This document shows positions 1-7,809 of a stretch of 64,000 nt of DNA, in pieces. A program made the translations under genes and the position numbers. Source of the stretch: Empedobacter stercoris. GTDB taxonomy: Bacteria > Bacteroidota > Bacteroidia > Flavobacteriales > Weeksellaceae. Positions within the stretch are counted from its first letter, which is position 1. Every line of letters starts with the position of its first letter. The stretch lies in assembly GCF_965137335.1 (NCBI RefSeq), contig NZ_CBCRZD010000015.1. One strand, 5' to 3'. The notes under the pieces are model-generated. The model did no database searches, was not told the DNA's origin, and saw only the letters and a program-made list of their open reading frames with translations.

Positions 1-116
1 GAAAAAATACGAATTTCCTTAAAATGATCTGTTTCTAAAAAACGGTGCAATACAGCGGTACCAAATGAACCTGTACCTCCTGTAATTAATAGGGTTTTAT
101 TTTTTATTGTTTGCAT
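1..116 (-). CDS. Polysaccharide-locus nucleotide-sugar dehydratase, FnlA/CapE-like (N-terminal fragment)
   Basis: Only the first 38 codons are inside the window; the gene continues past the left edge. The translation starts MQTIKNKTLLITGGTGSFG, so the glycine-rich Rossmann dinucleotide-binding motif TGGTGSFG lies at residues 12-19. This spacing is typical of the short-chain UDP-GlcNAc 4,6-dehydratase/5-epimerase enzymes (FnlA, CapE, PseB relatives) found in O-antigen and capsule loci. The ATG overlaps the TAA stop of the downstream-placed glycosyltransferase by one base (TAATG), so the two are co-transcribed. Substrate cannot be decided from this fragment; the family call rests on the motif and the location. 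Confidence 0.75.
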   Translation of the reverse strand, partial: MQTIKNKTLLITGGTGSFGTAVLHRFLETDHFKEIRIF

Positions 117-1243
117 TAGTTAATTCTTTTAAATTTTGATAAATGTTCGAATGTATTGTTAGCACAATCTTTCCAAGTACAATTTAAGGCTTTTTGATAA
201 GATGTCTTAACATTGAATTCTCTTTGTTCTAGATGATCTAAAAATAATTTTAAATTTGTATAAATAGAATCTACGTCTAACGGATTAAAATAAAATTGTC
301 CTTCCCCAAGTACTTCTGGCATAGGTCCCATATTAGAAGAAATAATAGGTAAGCCTGCTGACATTGCTTCTAATAAAATAATTGGTTGATTTTCACAAGA
401 AGATCCAAAAATAAATCCATCTGCATTTTTATAGATACTAGCTAATTCTTCATATGGAATTAAACCACGATATGTAATTATATTGTGAATATCTTGTACT
501 AAAACTTCCTCTAACTTAGTAAATGATTCCTCTGTTTTATCACCAACCAATTCCAAAGTTATAGGATAACCTTCTTCTCTCAACCTAATAACTGCCTTAG
601 CTATGTTCCATTGATGCTTATATACATTTACAATTGATACATATAATAACTTAAATGGTTTAGAATATGTATATTCCGAAATATGAATTTGTTTTTTTGG
701 TGGATTTAAAAAATTTAAATTAATCCCATGGGATATAATTTTACTATCCTTTAATTTAACACTCCTTTCAATGTACTCATTTGCATATTTAGTTAAAAAT
801 ATAACTGAACGAGAACGTTGAAATGTAAAAGATTGTGTAATTTTAAGTAAACTAAACTTCAACCTTGACGAAAATGAAGGGAATCTTTTTCTTTCTGTCT
901 TTTCAAATGGCAGCATATTTTGACTCATAGACACTATGTTTTTAAAACTGCCTAAAAATGTACCACCTGGTACAAATAACAAGTCTATTTTATCTTTTTC
1001 TAAAATTTTAGATAAATATAATATTTGAAACAAAAAACTATAAAAAAAATTTTTATTTAGTAAACTGTGTGTTTCTTTTACGAGCCAAGGTTGTGAAGGA
1101 ATAGCATCCAAGGTTTTTTTACTTGACCATACGACAACTTTATTTATACCAAATTCCTCTGGATTCCCATTCTTTATTAACTCTTTTAAATGAGTTACCC
1201 CCCCTCCATTTCGAATATTAGTTGCATCAATTGCTAGTTTCAT
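116..1243 (-). CDS. Glycosyltransferase family 4 (GT-B fold)
   Basis: A 375-residue retaining glycosyltransferase predicted to add a sugar to the lipid-linked repeat unit at the inner face of the cytoplasmic membrane. The N-terminus carries the glycine-rich loop NIRNGGGVTHL expected of the first Rossmann domain. The second domain has the GT4 nucleotide-sugar signature around ENQPIILLEAMSAGLPII (about residue 285 onward). The length is normal and there is no membrane span. It overlaps the polysaccharide deacetylase by 4 bases (ATGA) and the next gene by 1 base, so it belongs to one long minus-strand operon. Donor and acceptor sugars cannot be read from the sequence. Confidence 0.88.
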   Translation of the reverse strand: MKLAIDATNIRNGGGVTHLKELIKNGNPEEFGINKVVVWSSKKTLDAIPSQPWLVKETHSLLNKNFFYSFLFQILYLSKILEKDKIDLLFVPGGTFLGSFKNIVSMSQNMLPFEKTERKRFPSFSSRLKFSLLKITQSFTFQRSRSVIFLTKYANEYIERSVKLKDSKIISHGINLNFLNPPKKQIHISEYTYSKPFKLLYVSIVNVYKHQWNIAKAVIRLREEGYPITLELVGDKTEESFTKLEEVLVQDIHNIITYRGLIPYEELASIYKNADGFIFGSSCENQPIILLEAMSAGLPIISSNMGPMPEVLGEGQFYFNPLDVDSIYTNLKLFLDHLEQREFNVKTSYQKALNCTWKDCANNTFEHLSKFKRIN

Positions 1244-2019
1244 TTCTTATTAAAGCTTAAAAAGTAATTTATATGATTTTTTGGCCAAAAAGCCTCTTGA
1301 TGACGTCGATTAATCACCTGTCCATGAAATGAATAATAGTTTTTAAAATCAGTCCCACTAAAAATATACTTATGATATTTTTTTGTTATTTGTAATGCAT
1401 TCTCAGAAAATTGATTAAATGTTCCATAAGTCCATGCAAAATACTCACACTTATAATCTAACTTCTCTTCCAATATCTTTTTATTCTCTTTTAATTGAAA
1501 ATCTATTTCCTCATTTGTTAGTTCTCCAAAATTTAAATGATCTAAATTATGCGAACCTATTAAATGACCTCTATTATGCAATTCTTGAACTTGCTCCCAT
1601 GACATTGGATTCTTAGTGTAAATTTTTACACGCTTATGAAATTCTTTTTGATATTCTATACTAGATGAAATATAATTGGCATTAATAAAAAATGCACCTC
1701 TAGTATTGTATTTTTCTAACAATGGTGCTATAACCGAATAGCACTCTTCAAAACCATCATCAAAAGTAAATGTTATATAGATTTTAGATTTATCATAATT
1801 CTTTTTATTTAGGAAATCTATAGCTTCAGGCAAAGTAATAAAATCGGCAAAATTAGATAGATAGCTTAAATAATTCTCAAAAATAGTAGGATCATTCCTT
1901 AAATCCATTGTTTGAGGTGTTATAAAATGAGAATTTATAATGTGTATTCCTGGTTTTGGTTTCTTTATGTTTCCAAAAACATTTAACAACAAGTTTCTAA
2001 AAATAGATCTAATATTCAT
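1240..2019 (-). CDS. Polysaccharide deacetylase (NodB/CE4 family)
   Basis: A 259-residue carbohydrate esterase 4 protein. Motif 1 is TFTFDDGFEE, in which the paired aspartates supply the catalytic base and a metal ligand. Motif 2 is GSHNLDHLNF, supplying the two metal-binding histidines in the H-x3-H arrangement. A later AWTYGTFN segment fits motif 3. It probably removes N- or O-acetyl groups from the polymer or an intermediate made by this locus. No convincing signal peptide is visible; the N-terminus is short and basic with a weak hydrophobic stretch, so the compartment is uncertain. It lies between an acetyltransferase and a glycosyltransferase, which suggests the acetylation pattern of the product is tuned by this operon. 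Confidence 0.87.
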   Translation of the reverse strand: MNIRSIFRNLLLNVFGNIKKPKPGIHIINSHFITPQTMDLRNDPTIFENYLSYLSNFADFITLPEAIDFLNKKNYDKSKIYITFTFDDGFEECYSVIAPLLEKYNTRGAFFINANYISSSIEYQKEFHKRVKIYTKNPMSWEQVQELHNRGHLIGSHNLDHLNFGELTNEEIDFQLKENKKILEEKLDYKCEYFAWTYGTFNQFSENALQITKKYHKYIFSGTDFKNYYSFHGQVINRRHQEAFWPKNHINYFLSFNKK

Positions 2020-2024
2020 AAAAA

Positions 2025-2966
2025 TTAATATGTATGGTAATTAATAGCATTCAAACTCAATTCTGTCATATTTGTATCAATAGGTATATCATTTCCGATA
2101 ATTTTATAACATACATTAATATTATTAGGTACTTTAAAAAATAATTGAGAGGCTAGTTTCTTTTTTAAAACATTCTTCTTAGAAATTGGAAAACTTAAAA
2201 TATCAAAATTAACCTTTAATTTAAATAATTTAATCATTTTACTTAGATTAAAGTCTGAAGAACACAATAGTATTTGTAACTCCTCTAATTCACCTCTTCT
2301 TCCAAGTCTCCCAATAGCTAAATTATCATTATCTTTAACGATATGGTAATTGTTTACAGGATATTGATAAAATCGCCAATTGAAAAACTCTTGAGAGGTT
2401 TCAATATATATTTTATCATGTAAACATTCTTTAAATTCAACCCTTTTTATATCCTTTAAATTAGAGTCTAAAGGGATAAATGATTTCTTCAAATCTTTAA
2501 TATTTTTAATAACATTAAAAATATTAACCATTTTTAACCAATATTCTGGTACATCCAATTTATTCCAATTCATTTTTAAAAATCCGGGTAAACTATTAGA
2601 ATTTGGAAAGTTGATTAACACTTGTATTTCTTGTTTAATCGCTTCTTCTTCCGCTAATAAAATTAATTTTTTAAACAACCCTTTCCCCTGATAATTTGGG
2701 TGTACAAATGTTTCATAAGATAATGCACAGCTATACTTTATCCCTTTAATATTTAAAACATGTTTACCTAATGCGACACATCCTATAATCTTTTCATTAT
2801 CAATAGCACAAGCTAAAATAGCCTCGCCATAAGGGTTATCTCTAAATTTCCAGTTAAACCATTCTTCATCCTTCACTTTATTGTGTTTGTGAGAAATAGC
2901 AGCACTTTCTAAAAAACTATTAATTAACTCACTATCTTCTCTGTAATTGTATATTTTTAGTTGCAT
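2025..2966 (-). CDS. GNAT-family N-acetyltransferase
   Basis: A 313-residue protein whose N-terminal half is a GNAT fold. The acetyl-CoA-binding motif A is visible as VHPNYQGKGLFKKLI near residue 92, preceded by a beta strand ending in SCALSYETF. The C-terminal half is not recognisable and may be a second, degenerate GNAT-like domain. The ATG lies 35 bases inside the 3' end of the upstream wzy-like gene, which suggests translational coupling. In this locus the likely substrate is an amino sugar or the growing glycan, but that is inferred from position only. Confidence 0.8.
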   Translation of the reverse strand: MQLKIYNYREDSELINSFLESAAISHKHNKVKDEEWFNWKFRDNPYGEAILACAIDNEKIIGCVALGKHVLNIKGIKYSCALSYETFVHPNYQGKGLFKKLILLAEEEAIKQEIQVLINFPNSNSLPGFLKMNWNKLDVPEYWLKMVNIFNVIKNIKDLKKSFIPLDSNLKDIKRVEFKECLHDKIYIETSQEFFNWRFYQYPVNNYHIVKDNDNLAIGRLGRRGELEELQILLCSSDFNLSKMIKLFKLKVNFDILSFPISKKNVLKKKLASQLFFKVPNNINVCYKIIGNDIPIDTNMTELSLNAINYHTY

Positions 2967-4095
2967 TGTTTTGTTTATTTTTTGAGAACAAGTATCCTAA
3001 AACTACCATATATAAAATACTTGTTTTAAATGAAAATAAAATTGTTGACGTTAAAATCCAAAAAGTAAAAGGGACAATTATCAATATATTATTTCTAATA
3101 TTTTTTGAGCAAAATATTTTAATAAAATACGTGATTAATATTGTAAAAAAAATTAATCCAAAAAATGATATTATATATCCTATCTCAGCATCAAATCCGA
3201 AAATATATTTTTTATCTAAATGAAATTTATTTGATATATATTCATGATTAGAGCTAAAGTTTCCAAATAATAAAGATTTGAATTCATCATTATATGTTAT
3301 TTTATTTATATAGTCTACCAAAACATTTACTTTATAATCAAAACTCCCTGTTTCATTTACTTTTAAACTTCTATTATCATCAGGTAATTTGAAAAGAATT
3401 ATATACATAGCTGTTAATAATGCTAAAAATCCTATTTTAATATTTTTTAATTCATAAAATACATGAATGCTTAAAATTATAGATGTAATTATAAATCCTG
3501 TTCTACTTCCTGTCAATAAAATTGATAGAATAATCAATAGAACTATAAAATATTTATATTTATTCTTAAGATAAATAACTAATACCAACAATAATGTTAA
3601 ATATTTAGATGCTTGATTAGGATTAAAGAACAATCCACCATTTCTACCAATACCTACAAAAAAATCAAAATCTTTATCACTTTCATTGTTCCAATAAATA
3701 CTTTTTATAACATTATTGATAATTGGTATATTCAACATAAATGATAGTTGTGAAAACAATATTACAAAATAAATGAAATATAGTGTTTGTGGTTTTATAT
3801 TATAGTTATTATTATGATGATTAAAATAAGGGAATAAGATAATTAATAGAATTATATTAACAAAAATCATTAAATCTTTAAAATCAATACCTATTGAATT
3901 TATATTAAATAAAAATGAAAATATTCCAACAAATATTAATAAGAATTTAAAGTTTTGATTTACTAATACATTAAGTATATTACTTTTAATTAAAAAGAAT
4001 AACATTAATATATTTATTAAATAAAAAATTGAATTATTGGGCAATAAAAATAATAAAACTATAAAGATATTGAATACTAAATTTTTATCTTTCAT
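2932..4095 (-). CDS. O-antigen polymerase/ligase-like membrane protein (Wzy candidate)
   Basis: A 387-residue protein made almost entirely of hydrophobic helices (about ten or more), with one large hydrophilic loop in the C-terminal half (about residues 240-290). The segment GRNGGLFFNPNQASKYLTLL followed by TGSRTGFI is the characteristic core of the Wzy_C/O-antigen ligase superfamily. It should polymerise lipid-linked repeat units in the periplasm after Wzx flips them. It overlaps the flippase gene by 11 bases and the acetyltransferase gene by 35. Polymerase versus ligase cannot be separated by sequence; lying next to wzx favours polymerase. Confidence 0.82.
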   Translation of the reverse strand: MKDKNLVFNIFIVLLFLLPNNSIFYLINILMLFFLIKSNILNVLVNQNFKFLLIFVGIFSFLFNINSIGIDFKDLMIFVNIILLIILFPYFNHHNNNYNIKPQTLYFIYFVILFSQLSFMLNIPIINNVIKSIYWNNESDKDFDFFVGIGRNGGLFFNPNQASKYLTLLLVLVIYLKNKYKYFIVLLIILSILLTGSRTGFIITSIILSIHVFYELKNIKIGFLALLTAMYIILFKLPDDNRSLKVNETGSFDYKVNVLVDYINKITYNDEFKSLLFGNFSSNHEYISNKFHLDKKYIFGFDAEIGYIISFFGLIFFTILITYFIKIFCSKNIRNNILIIVPFTFWILTSTILFSFKTSILYMVVLGYLFSKNKQNNATKNIQLQRR

Positions 4096-5329
4096 TTCTC
4101 ATAAATTTTAGTGCAAAAAACATACTAATTAAAGAATATAATCCTTGAGCTAACACTACGACAACAGCAGCTCCTACACTATACCATTTTTGTATTATCA
4201 TAAACCCAATGATAAAAGAAAATATAGAAGAAAACATTGCAATTTTCATGTAAAGTTTATCATGATTTTTTACAAGAAGATAGTTAACTCCAAAAGCTGA
4301 TCTAATACTTAAAAAGAGTGGAGATAAACATAATATTTTGAGAGGGAGTATACTTTCTTTCATGTCTAAATTCATAATATTAATAATAATAAATTCTGAA
4401 AGTAAAAAAGATAAAATTGTCATAAAAGCTCCTACACTAATTAATAATATTGATGCTAATTTAATCATATTCTCTTTTCTACTTACGAAAGGATAAAGAG
4501 CATTGGTTAGAATCTGATTAATACTAACAAAGCCATTCGAAACTTTATAAGAAGTATCAAAATATGCAACATGTTTATCTTGTCCCAAGAAACCCATGAT
4601 TACACTTGATGTATTTACATATAAAAGAGGAATGATAAGGGTTATGAAAGAACTAAAACTATATTTTAATTGATTAATAATTTCATTAATAGATGATAAT
4701 CTGTATTTTATATTAAATTGTTTATGCGCTAAATAAATAGTTATAACACCTGAGACTAAAAAACCTATAGATTGTAACAAACCAATATATAAATAATCAG
4801 ATGGAATTTTGATAAAGACTAATACAAGAATAATATAAGTCAATTTTGCGAGAACATTAATAATTGTGACAAACTTCATTTTTTCCATTCCCTGAAATAA
4901 CCAAGTAGGACCGATTACATCACCCACAACTATTAAAAATGTTGTTAATACTAAAAATTTCTCTTCATATAATTTATCAATACTAAATACTAAAGTTAGA
5001 AGAATTATAAAACATACAAATAGTACAAAAAACTTCGTATTTAGTACATTATTATAAATAGAATTGACTTTCTCTAAATCATTTTTATTTTTTGCAATAT
5101 CTCTTACTGCTGTCAAGCTAAAACCAAATTGTGATATATATAAAAAATAAAAAATGAATGCAAAAACAAAAGCATATTTCCCATAATTTTCAACTCCAAC
5201 TTTTTTAACTAAAAAAGGAATTATAAATATTGGGACAACAAAATTAACGGCATTAATTAAAGCTAATGATATAAAATTTATAATTAAACTTTTTAAATTA
5301 TTACTATTTTTTAATTTCTTTTTAAACAT
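4085..5329 (-). CDS. Oligosaccharide flippase, Wzx/MATE-like
   Basis: A 414-residue integral membrane protein with about twelve predicted spans, beginning with the usual short basic tail and the helix SLALINAVNFVVPIFIIPFL. The segments GVENYGKYAFVFAFI and DVIGPTWLFQGMEKM are typical of the polysaccharide-specific transport family. It is expected to flip undecaprenyl-linked repeat units across the inner membrane for the Wzy protein encoded directly after it. A second, unrelated-looking flippase is encoded at 47620-48906, so the chromosome segment carries two separate Wzx-dependent assembly systems. Confidence 0.9.
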   Translation of the reverse strand: MFKKKLKNSNNLKSLIINFISLALINAVNFVVPIFIIPFLVKKVGVENYGKYAFVFAFIFYFLYISQFGFSLTAVRDIAKNKNDLEKVNSIYNNVLNTKFFVLFVCFIILLTLVFSIDKLYEEKFLVLTTFLIVVGDVIGPTWLFQGMEKMKFVTIINVLAKLTYIILVLVFIKIPSDYLYIGLLQSIGFLVSGVITIYLAHKQFNIKYRLSSINEIINQLKYSFSSFITLIIPLLYVNTSSVIMGFLGQDKHVAYFDTSYKVSNGFVSINQILTNALYPFVSRKENMIKLASILLISVGAFMTILSFLLSEFIIINIMNLDMKESILPLKILCLSPLFLSIRSAFGVNYLLVKNHDKLYMKIAMFSSIFSFIIGFMIIQKWYSVGAAVVVVLAQGLYSLISMFFALKFMRNER

Positions 5330-5406
5330 ATTATAGTTTATAATAAACCAACATATCCTGTTACTACTATTATTTTCATTTTCTACTTTACTAAAAATTG
5401 CTGAAT

Positions 5407-6267
5407 TTATTTTATTATTTTCATCAAATATTCGCCGTACCCACTTTTCTTTAATGGTTCTGCAATATTCATTAATTCTTCTTTTGTAATGTATCCCATA
5501 CGGTAAGCGACTTCTTCGATGGCACCTATTTTCATTCCTTGACGCTCTTCGATCACTTGTACAAACTGCCCAGCTTGCATCAACGAATTAATCGTTCCGG
5601 TATCTAACCAAGCTGTTCCTCTATTAAAAACACCAACTTTTAATTTACCTCTTCTTAAATATTCAGCGTTAATATCTGTAATTTCTAATTCTCCTCTTGG
5701 CGATGGTTGTATATTTTTTGCAATTTCAACCACATCATTATCATAAAAATACAATCCTGGAACGGCATAATTAGATTTTGGTACTTTTGGTTTTTCTTCA
5801 ATTGAAACAACTTCATTTTGCTCGTTAAATTCAACTACTCCGTATCTTTCGGGATCGCTCACCTGATAAGCAAAAACCAAGCCACCATCTGGATCTGCTG
5901 AATCTTGTAATAATTTAGACATTCCAGAAGCGTAAAATATATTATCTCCAAGAATTAAGGCTACTTTATCATCGCCAATAAATTCCTCTCCCAAAATAAA
6001 GGCTTGTGCCAATCCATCTGGACTTGGTTGTTCTTTATACGAAAATTTACATCCGATTTGAGAGCCGTCGCCTAATAATTTTTCGAAATGAGGTAAATCG
6101 TGAGGCGTAGAAATAATCAAAATTTCGTTAATCCCTGCCAACATCAACGTTGACAATGGATAATAAATCATTGGCTTATCATATACCGGCATCAATTGCT
6201 TACTTACAGCCAACGTCAATGGATGTAATCGCGTTCCTGATCCTCCTGCTAATATTATTCCTTTCAT
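5407..6267 (-). CDS. rfbA: Glucose-1-phosphate thymidylyltransferase
   Basis: A full-length 286-residue RmlA that converts glucose-1-phosphate and dTTP to dTDP-glucose, the first step toward dTDP-rhamnose and related deoxysugars. The N-terminus MKGIILAGGSGTRLHPLT is the nucleotide-binding signature, followed by SKQLMPVYDKPMIYYPLS. The active-site aspartate motif LILGDNIF and the segment FNRGTAWLDTGT are present. Its usual partner rfbC lies upstream but is separated from it by the S23-type gene and two 8-bp repeat arrays. No rfbB or rfbD is present in the window, so the pathway is incomplete here; the missing genes may lie elsewhere. Confidence 0.96.
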   Translation of the reverse strand: MKGIILAGGSGTRLHPLTLAVSKQLMPVYDKPMIYYPLSTLMLAGINEILIISTPHDLPHFEKLLGDGSQIGCKFSYKEQPSPDGLAQAFILGEEFIGDDKVALILGDNIFYASGMSKLLQDSADPDGGLVFAYQVSDPERYGVVEFNEQNEVVSIEEKPKVPKSNYAVPGLYFYDNDVVEIAKNIQPSPRGELEITDINAEYLRRGKLKVGVFNRGTAWLDTGTINSLMQAGQFVQVIEERQGMKIGAIEEVAYRMGYITKEELMNIAEPLKKSGYGEYLMKIIK

Positions 6268-6294
6268 GTTTTTTTGTTGTTAGAGGGATAGAGG

Positions 6295-6710
6295 GTGAAC
6301 GTGTGAACTTGTCAAATTGTGAACTTGTGAACGTGTAAACTTGTGAACGTGTGATCATGTGAACTTGTAAACGGGTGAACTTGTCAAATTGTGAACTTGT
6401 AAACTTGTGATCATGTGAACGTGTAAACTTGTGAACTTGTAAACGTGTGAACTTGTGAACTTCTTCACTTCTTCACTTGTCAAATTGTGAACTTGTGAAC
6501 TTGTGAACTTGTGATCATGTGAACTTGTAAACTTGTGAACTTGTAAACGTGTGAACTTGTGAACTTCTTCACTTGTTAACTTGTCAAATTGTGAACNTGT
6601 GAACGTGTAAACTTGTGAACGTGTGATCATGTGAACTTGTAAACGGGTGAACTTCTTCACTTGTTAACTTCTTCACTTGTTCACTTGTTAACTTCTTCAC
6701 TTGTTAACCT
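6295..6710. repeat. Large 8-bp tandem repeat array, 52 units (left flank of S23-type gene)
   Basis: The stretch parses into exactly 52 consecutive 8-bp units with no phase break. The dominant unit is GTGAACTT. Recurring variants are GTAAACTT, GTGAACGT, GTAAACGT, GTGATCAT, GTCAAATT, GTAAACGG, CTTCACTT, GTTAACTT and GTTCACTT. The left and middle parts are GTGAAC-type; the right end (from 6655) is CTTCACTT/GTTAACTT-type. There is higher-order structure: the nine-unit block 6311-6382 recurs at 6583-6654, differing only at one ambiguous base (N at 6597). On the minus strand the consensus unit encodes the 8-residue cycle KFTSSQVH without stops. The last unit supplies the 3' end and stop codon of the four-helix-bundle gene. 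Copy number may be affected by assembly. Confidence 0.97.
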
Positions 6711-7066
6711 TCTTCAATATCCCTTTTCAATGATTCTATTAATTTTAAGAGCATTCTTTTGATGTGTAAAAATTGTGTATCAAAATCATCTAAATTACTT
6801 ATATAATTTAATCTTTTAGATATTTCTAATTGTGTTTCAATTTCATTCAATGAGCCTAAAGCGATGTACAAAAAATGAATAAATTCTTTTTTACTTTTTC
6901 TTCCAGCTCCTTCCGCAATATTAGAAGGGACAGATACTGATGCTCTTCTTAATTGGTTTGTCAAACCAAATTGCTCTTCTTTTGGGAAGCAATCTGTAAT
7001 AGAATAAATATTTGTGACCAGATCTAATGATTTCTGATATACTAATAAATCCTTATGGCTCTTCAT
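6704..7066 (-). CDS. S23/four-helix-bundle protein (IVS/Avd-like family)
   Basis: A 120-residue all-helical protein of the family first described from ORFs in 23S rRNA intervening sequences and related to Avd, the accessory protein of diversity-generating retroelements. Recognisable features are the start KSHKDLLVYQKSLDLV, the conserved loop LRRASVSVPSNIAEGAGR at about residues 39-56, and the helix FIHFLYIALGSLNEIETQL. Relatives form pentameric, basic, nucleic-acid-binding barrels; the function of stand-alone copies is not established. It sits between rfbC and rfbA, is transcribed with them, and has an array of 8-bp repeats on each side. Its last residues and stop come from the left array. 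No reverse transcriptase or variable-repeat target gene is visible in the window, so it is not part of a complete retroelement here. Confidence 0.9.
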   Translation of the reverse strand: MKSHKDLLVYQKSLDLVTNIYSITDCFPKEEQFGLTNQLRRASVSVPSNIAEGAGRKSKKEFIHFLYIALGSLNEIETQLEISKRLNYISNLDDFDTQFLHIKRMLLKLIESLKRDIEEG

Positions 7067-7080
7067 CTATTGTATTTTAT

Positions 7081-7271
7081 GTGAAACTTGTAAACTTGTG
7101 AACGTGTGAACTTGTGAACGGGTAAACGGGTAAACTTTGAACTTGTGATCATGTAAACGTGTAAACTTGTGATCATGTAAACTTGTAACCTCTTCACTTG
7201 TTAACTTCTTCACTTGTTCACTTCTTCACTTGTTAACTTCTTCACTTGTTCACTTGTTAACTTCTTCACCT
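7081..7271. repeat. 8-bp tandem repeat array, about 24 units (right flank, overlaps rfbC 3' end)
   Basis: The same 8-bp repeat family as at 6295-6710, with the same polarity: GTGAAC/GTAAAC/GTGATCAT-type units at the left (7081-7184) and CTTCACTT/GTTAACTT/GTTCACTT-type units at the right (7192-7271). Three units are one base off (9 bp at 7081, 7 bp at 7138 and 7185). The array starts 15 bases upstream of the S23-type start codon and runs about 62 bases into rfbC, where it encodes that protein's last 20 residues and its stop codon. Confidence 0.96.
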
Positions 7272-7809
7272 TAAACTCTCCAAACGACTGTGCTTCTTGA
7301 TCCTTTTCAGAAATTATCATTTTATCTGTTGGAATTTGCCAATCTATATTCAGTTCGATGTCTAAAGGATACACGCCATCTTCAGACGCTTTGTTGTACC
7401 CATTATCGCATTTATAGAAAAATGTTGCTGTTTCTGAAATCACCGAAAAACCATGTAAAAAGCCTCTCGGAATAAACAATTGTTTTTTATTTTCTGCTGA
7501 TAATTCTACTGCGACAGCTTGTCCATAGGTTTCTGAACCTGGACGTACATCTACTGCGACATCAAGCACAGCTCCTTCTACCACACGTACTAATTTTGCT
7601 TGTGCGTACTCTCCTACTTGCATGTGCAACCCACGAACAACGCCATAAGATGAACGAGACTGATTATCTTGAACAAAGTGTGGTTTATATCCTAAAATTT
7701 CTTCCAACTTTCCTTCGTTATACGATTCGAAGAAATACCCTCTCGAATCTTCAAAAACAGTTGGTTCTAAAATAAAACAACCTTTTAATTTTGTCTCTGT
7801 TACTTTCAT
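7210..7809 (-). CDS. rfbC: dTDP-4-dehydrorhamnose 3,5-epimerase with repeat-derived C-terminal tail
   Basis: A 199-residue RmlC cupin enzyme that epimerises dTDP-4-keto-6-deoxyglucose in dTDP-rhamnose synthesis. Family landmarks are GCFILEPTVFEDSRGYFFES, QDNQSRSSYGVVRGLHMQ (with the catalytic histidine), DVAVDVRPGSETYGQ and FIPRGFLHGFSV. The enzyme fold ends near residue 180, the usual family length. The last 20 residues (with KKLTSEQV and KKLTSEEV) are translated from the 8-bp repeat array at 7210-7271, replacing the natural C-terminus. The gene overlaps the dehydrogenase by one base at its start. Activity is probably preserved because the tail lies beyond the cupin core. Confidence 0.95.
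   Translation of the reverse strand: MKVTETKLKGCFILEPTVFEDSRGYFFESYNEGKLEEILGYKPHFVQDNQSRSSYGVVRGLHMQVGEYAQAKLVRVVEGAVLDVAVDVRPGSETYGQAVAVELSAENKKQLFIPRGFLHGFSVISETATFFYKCDNGYNKASEDGVYPLDIELNIDWQIPTDKMIISEKDQEAQSFGEFKVKKLTSEQVKKLTSEEVNK

Noticed and set aside
6355..6660. A 101-codon ORF on the minus strand made of KFTSSQVH-like repeats
   Set aside because: It is a by-product of the 8-bp array, contains an undefined residue from the N at 6597, and has no independent start signal or family.
6704..7066. A diversity-generating retroelement around the Avd-like gene
   Set aside because: No reverse transcriptase, template repeat with adenine-specific variation, or variable target gene is visible nearby.
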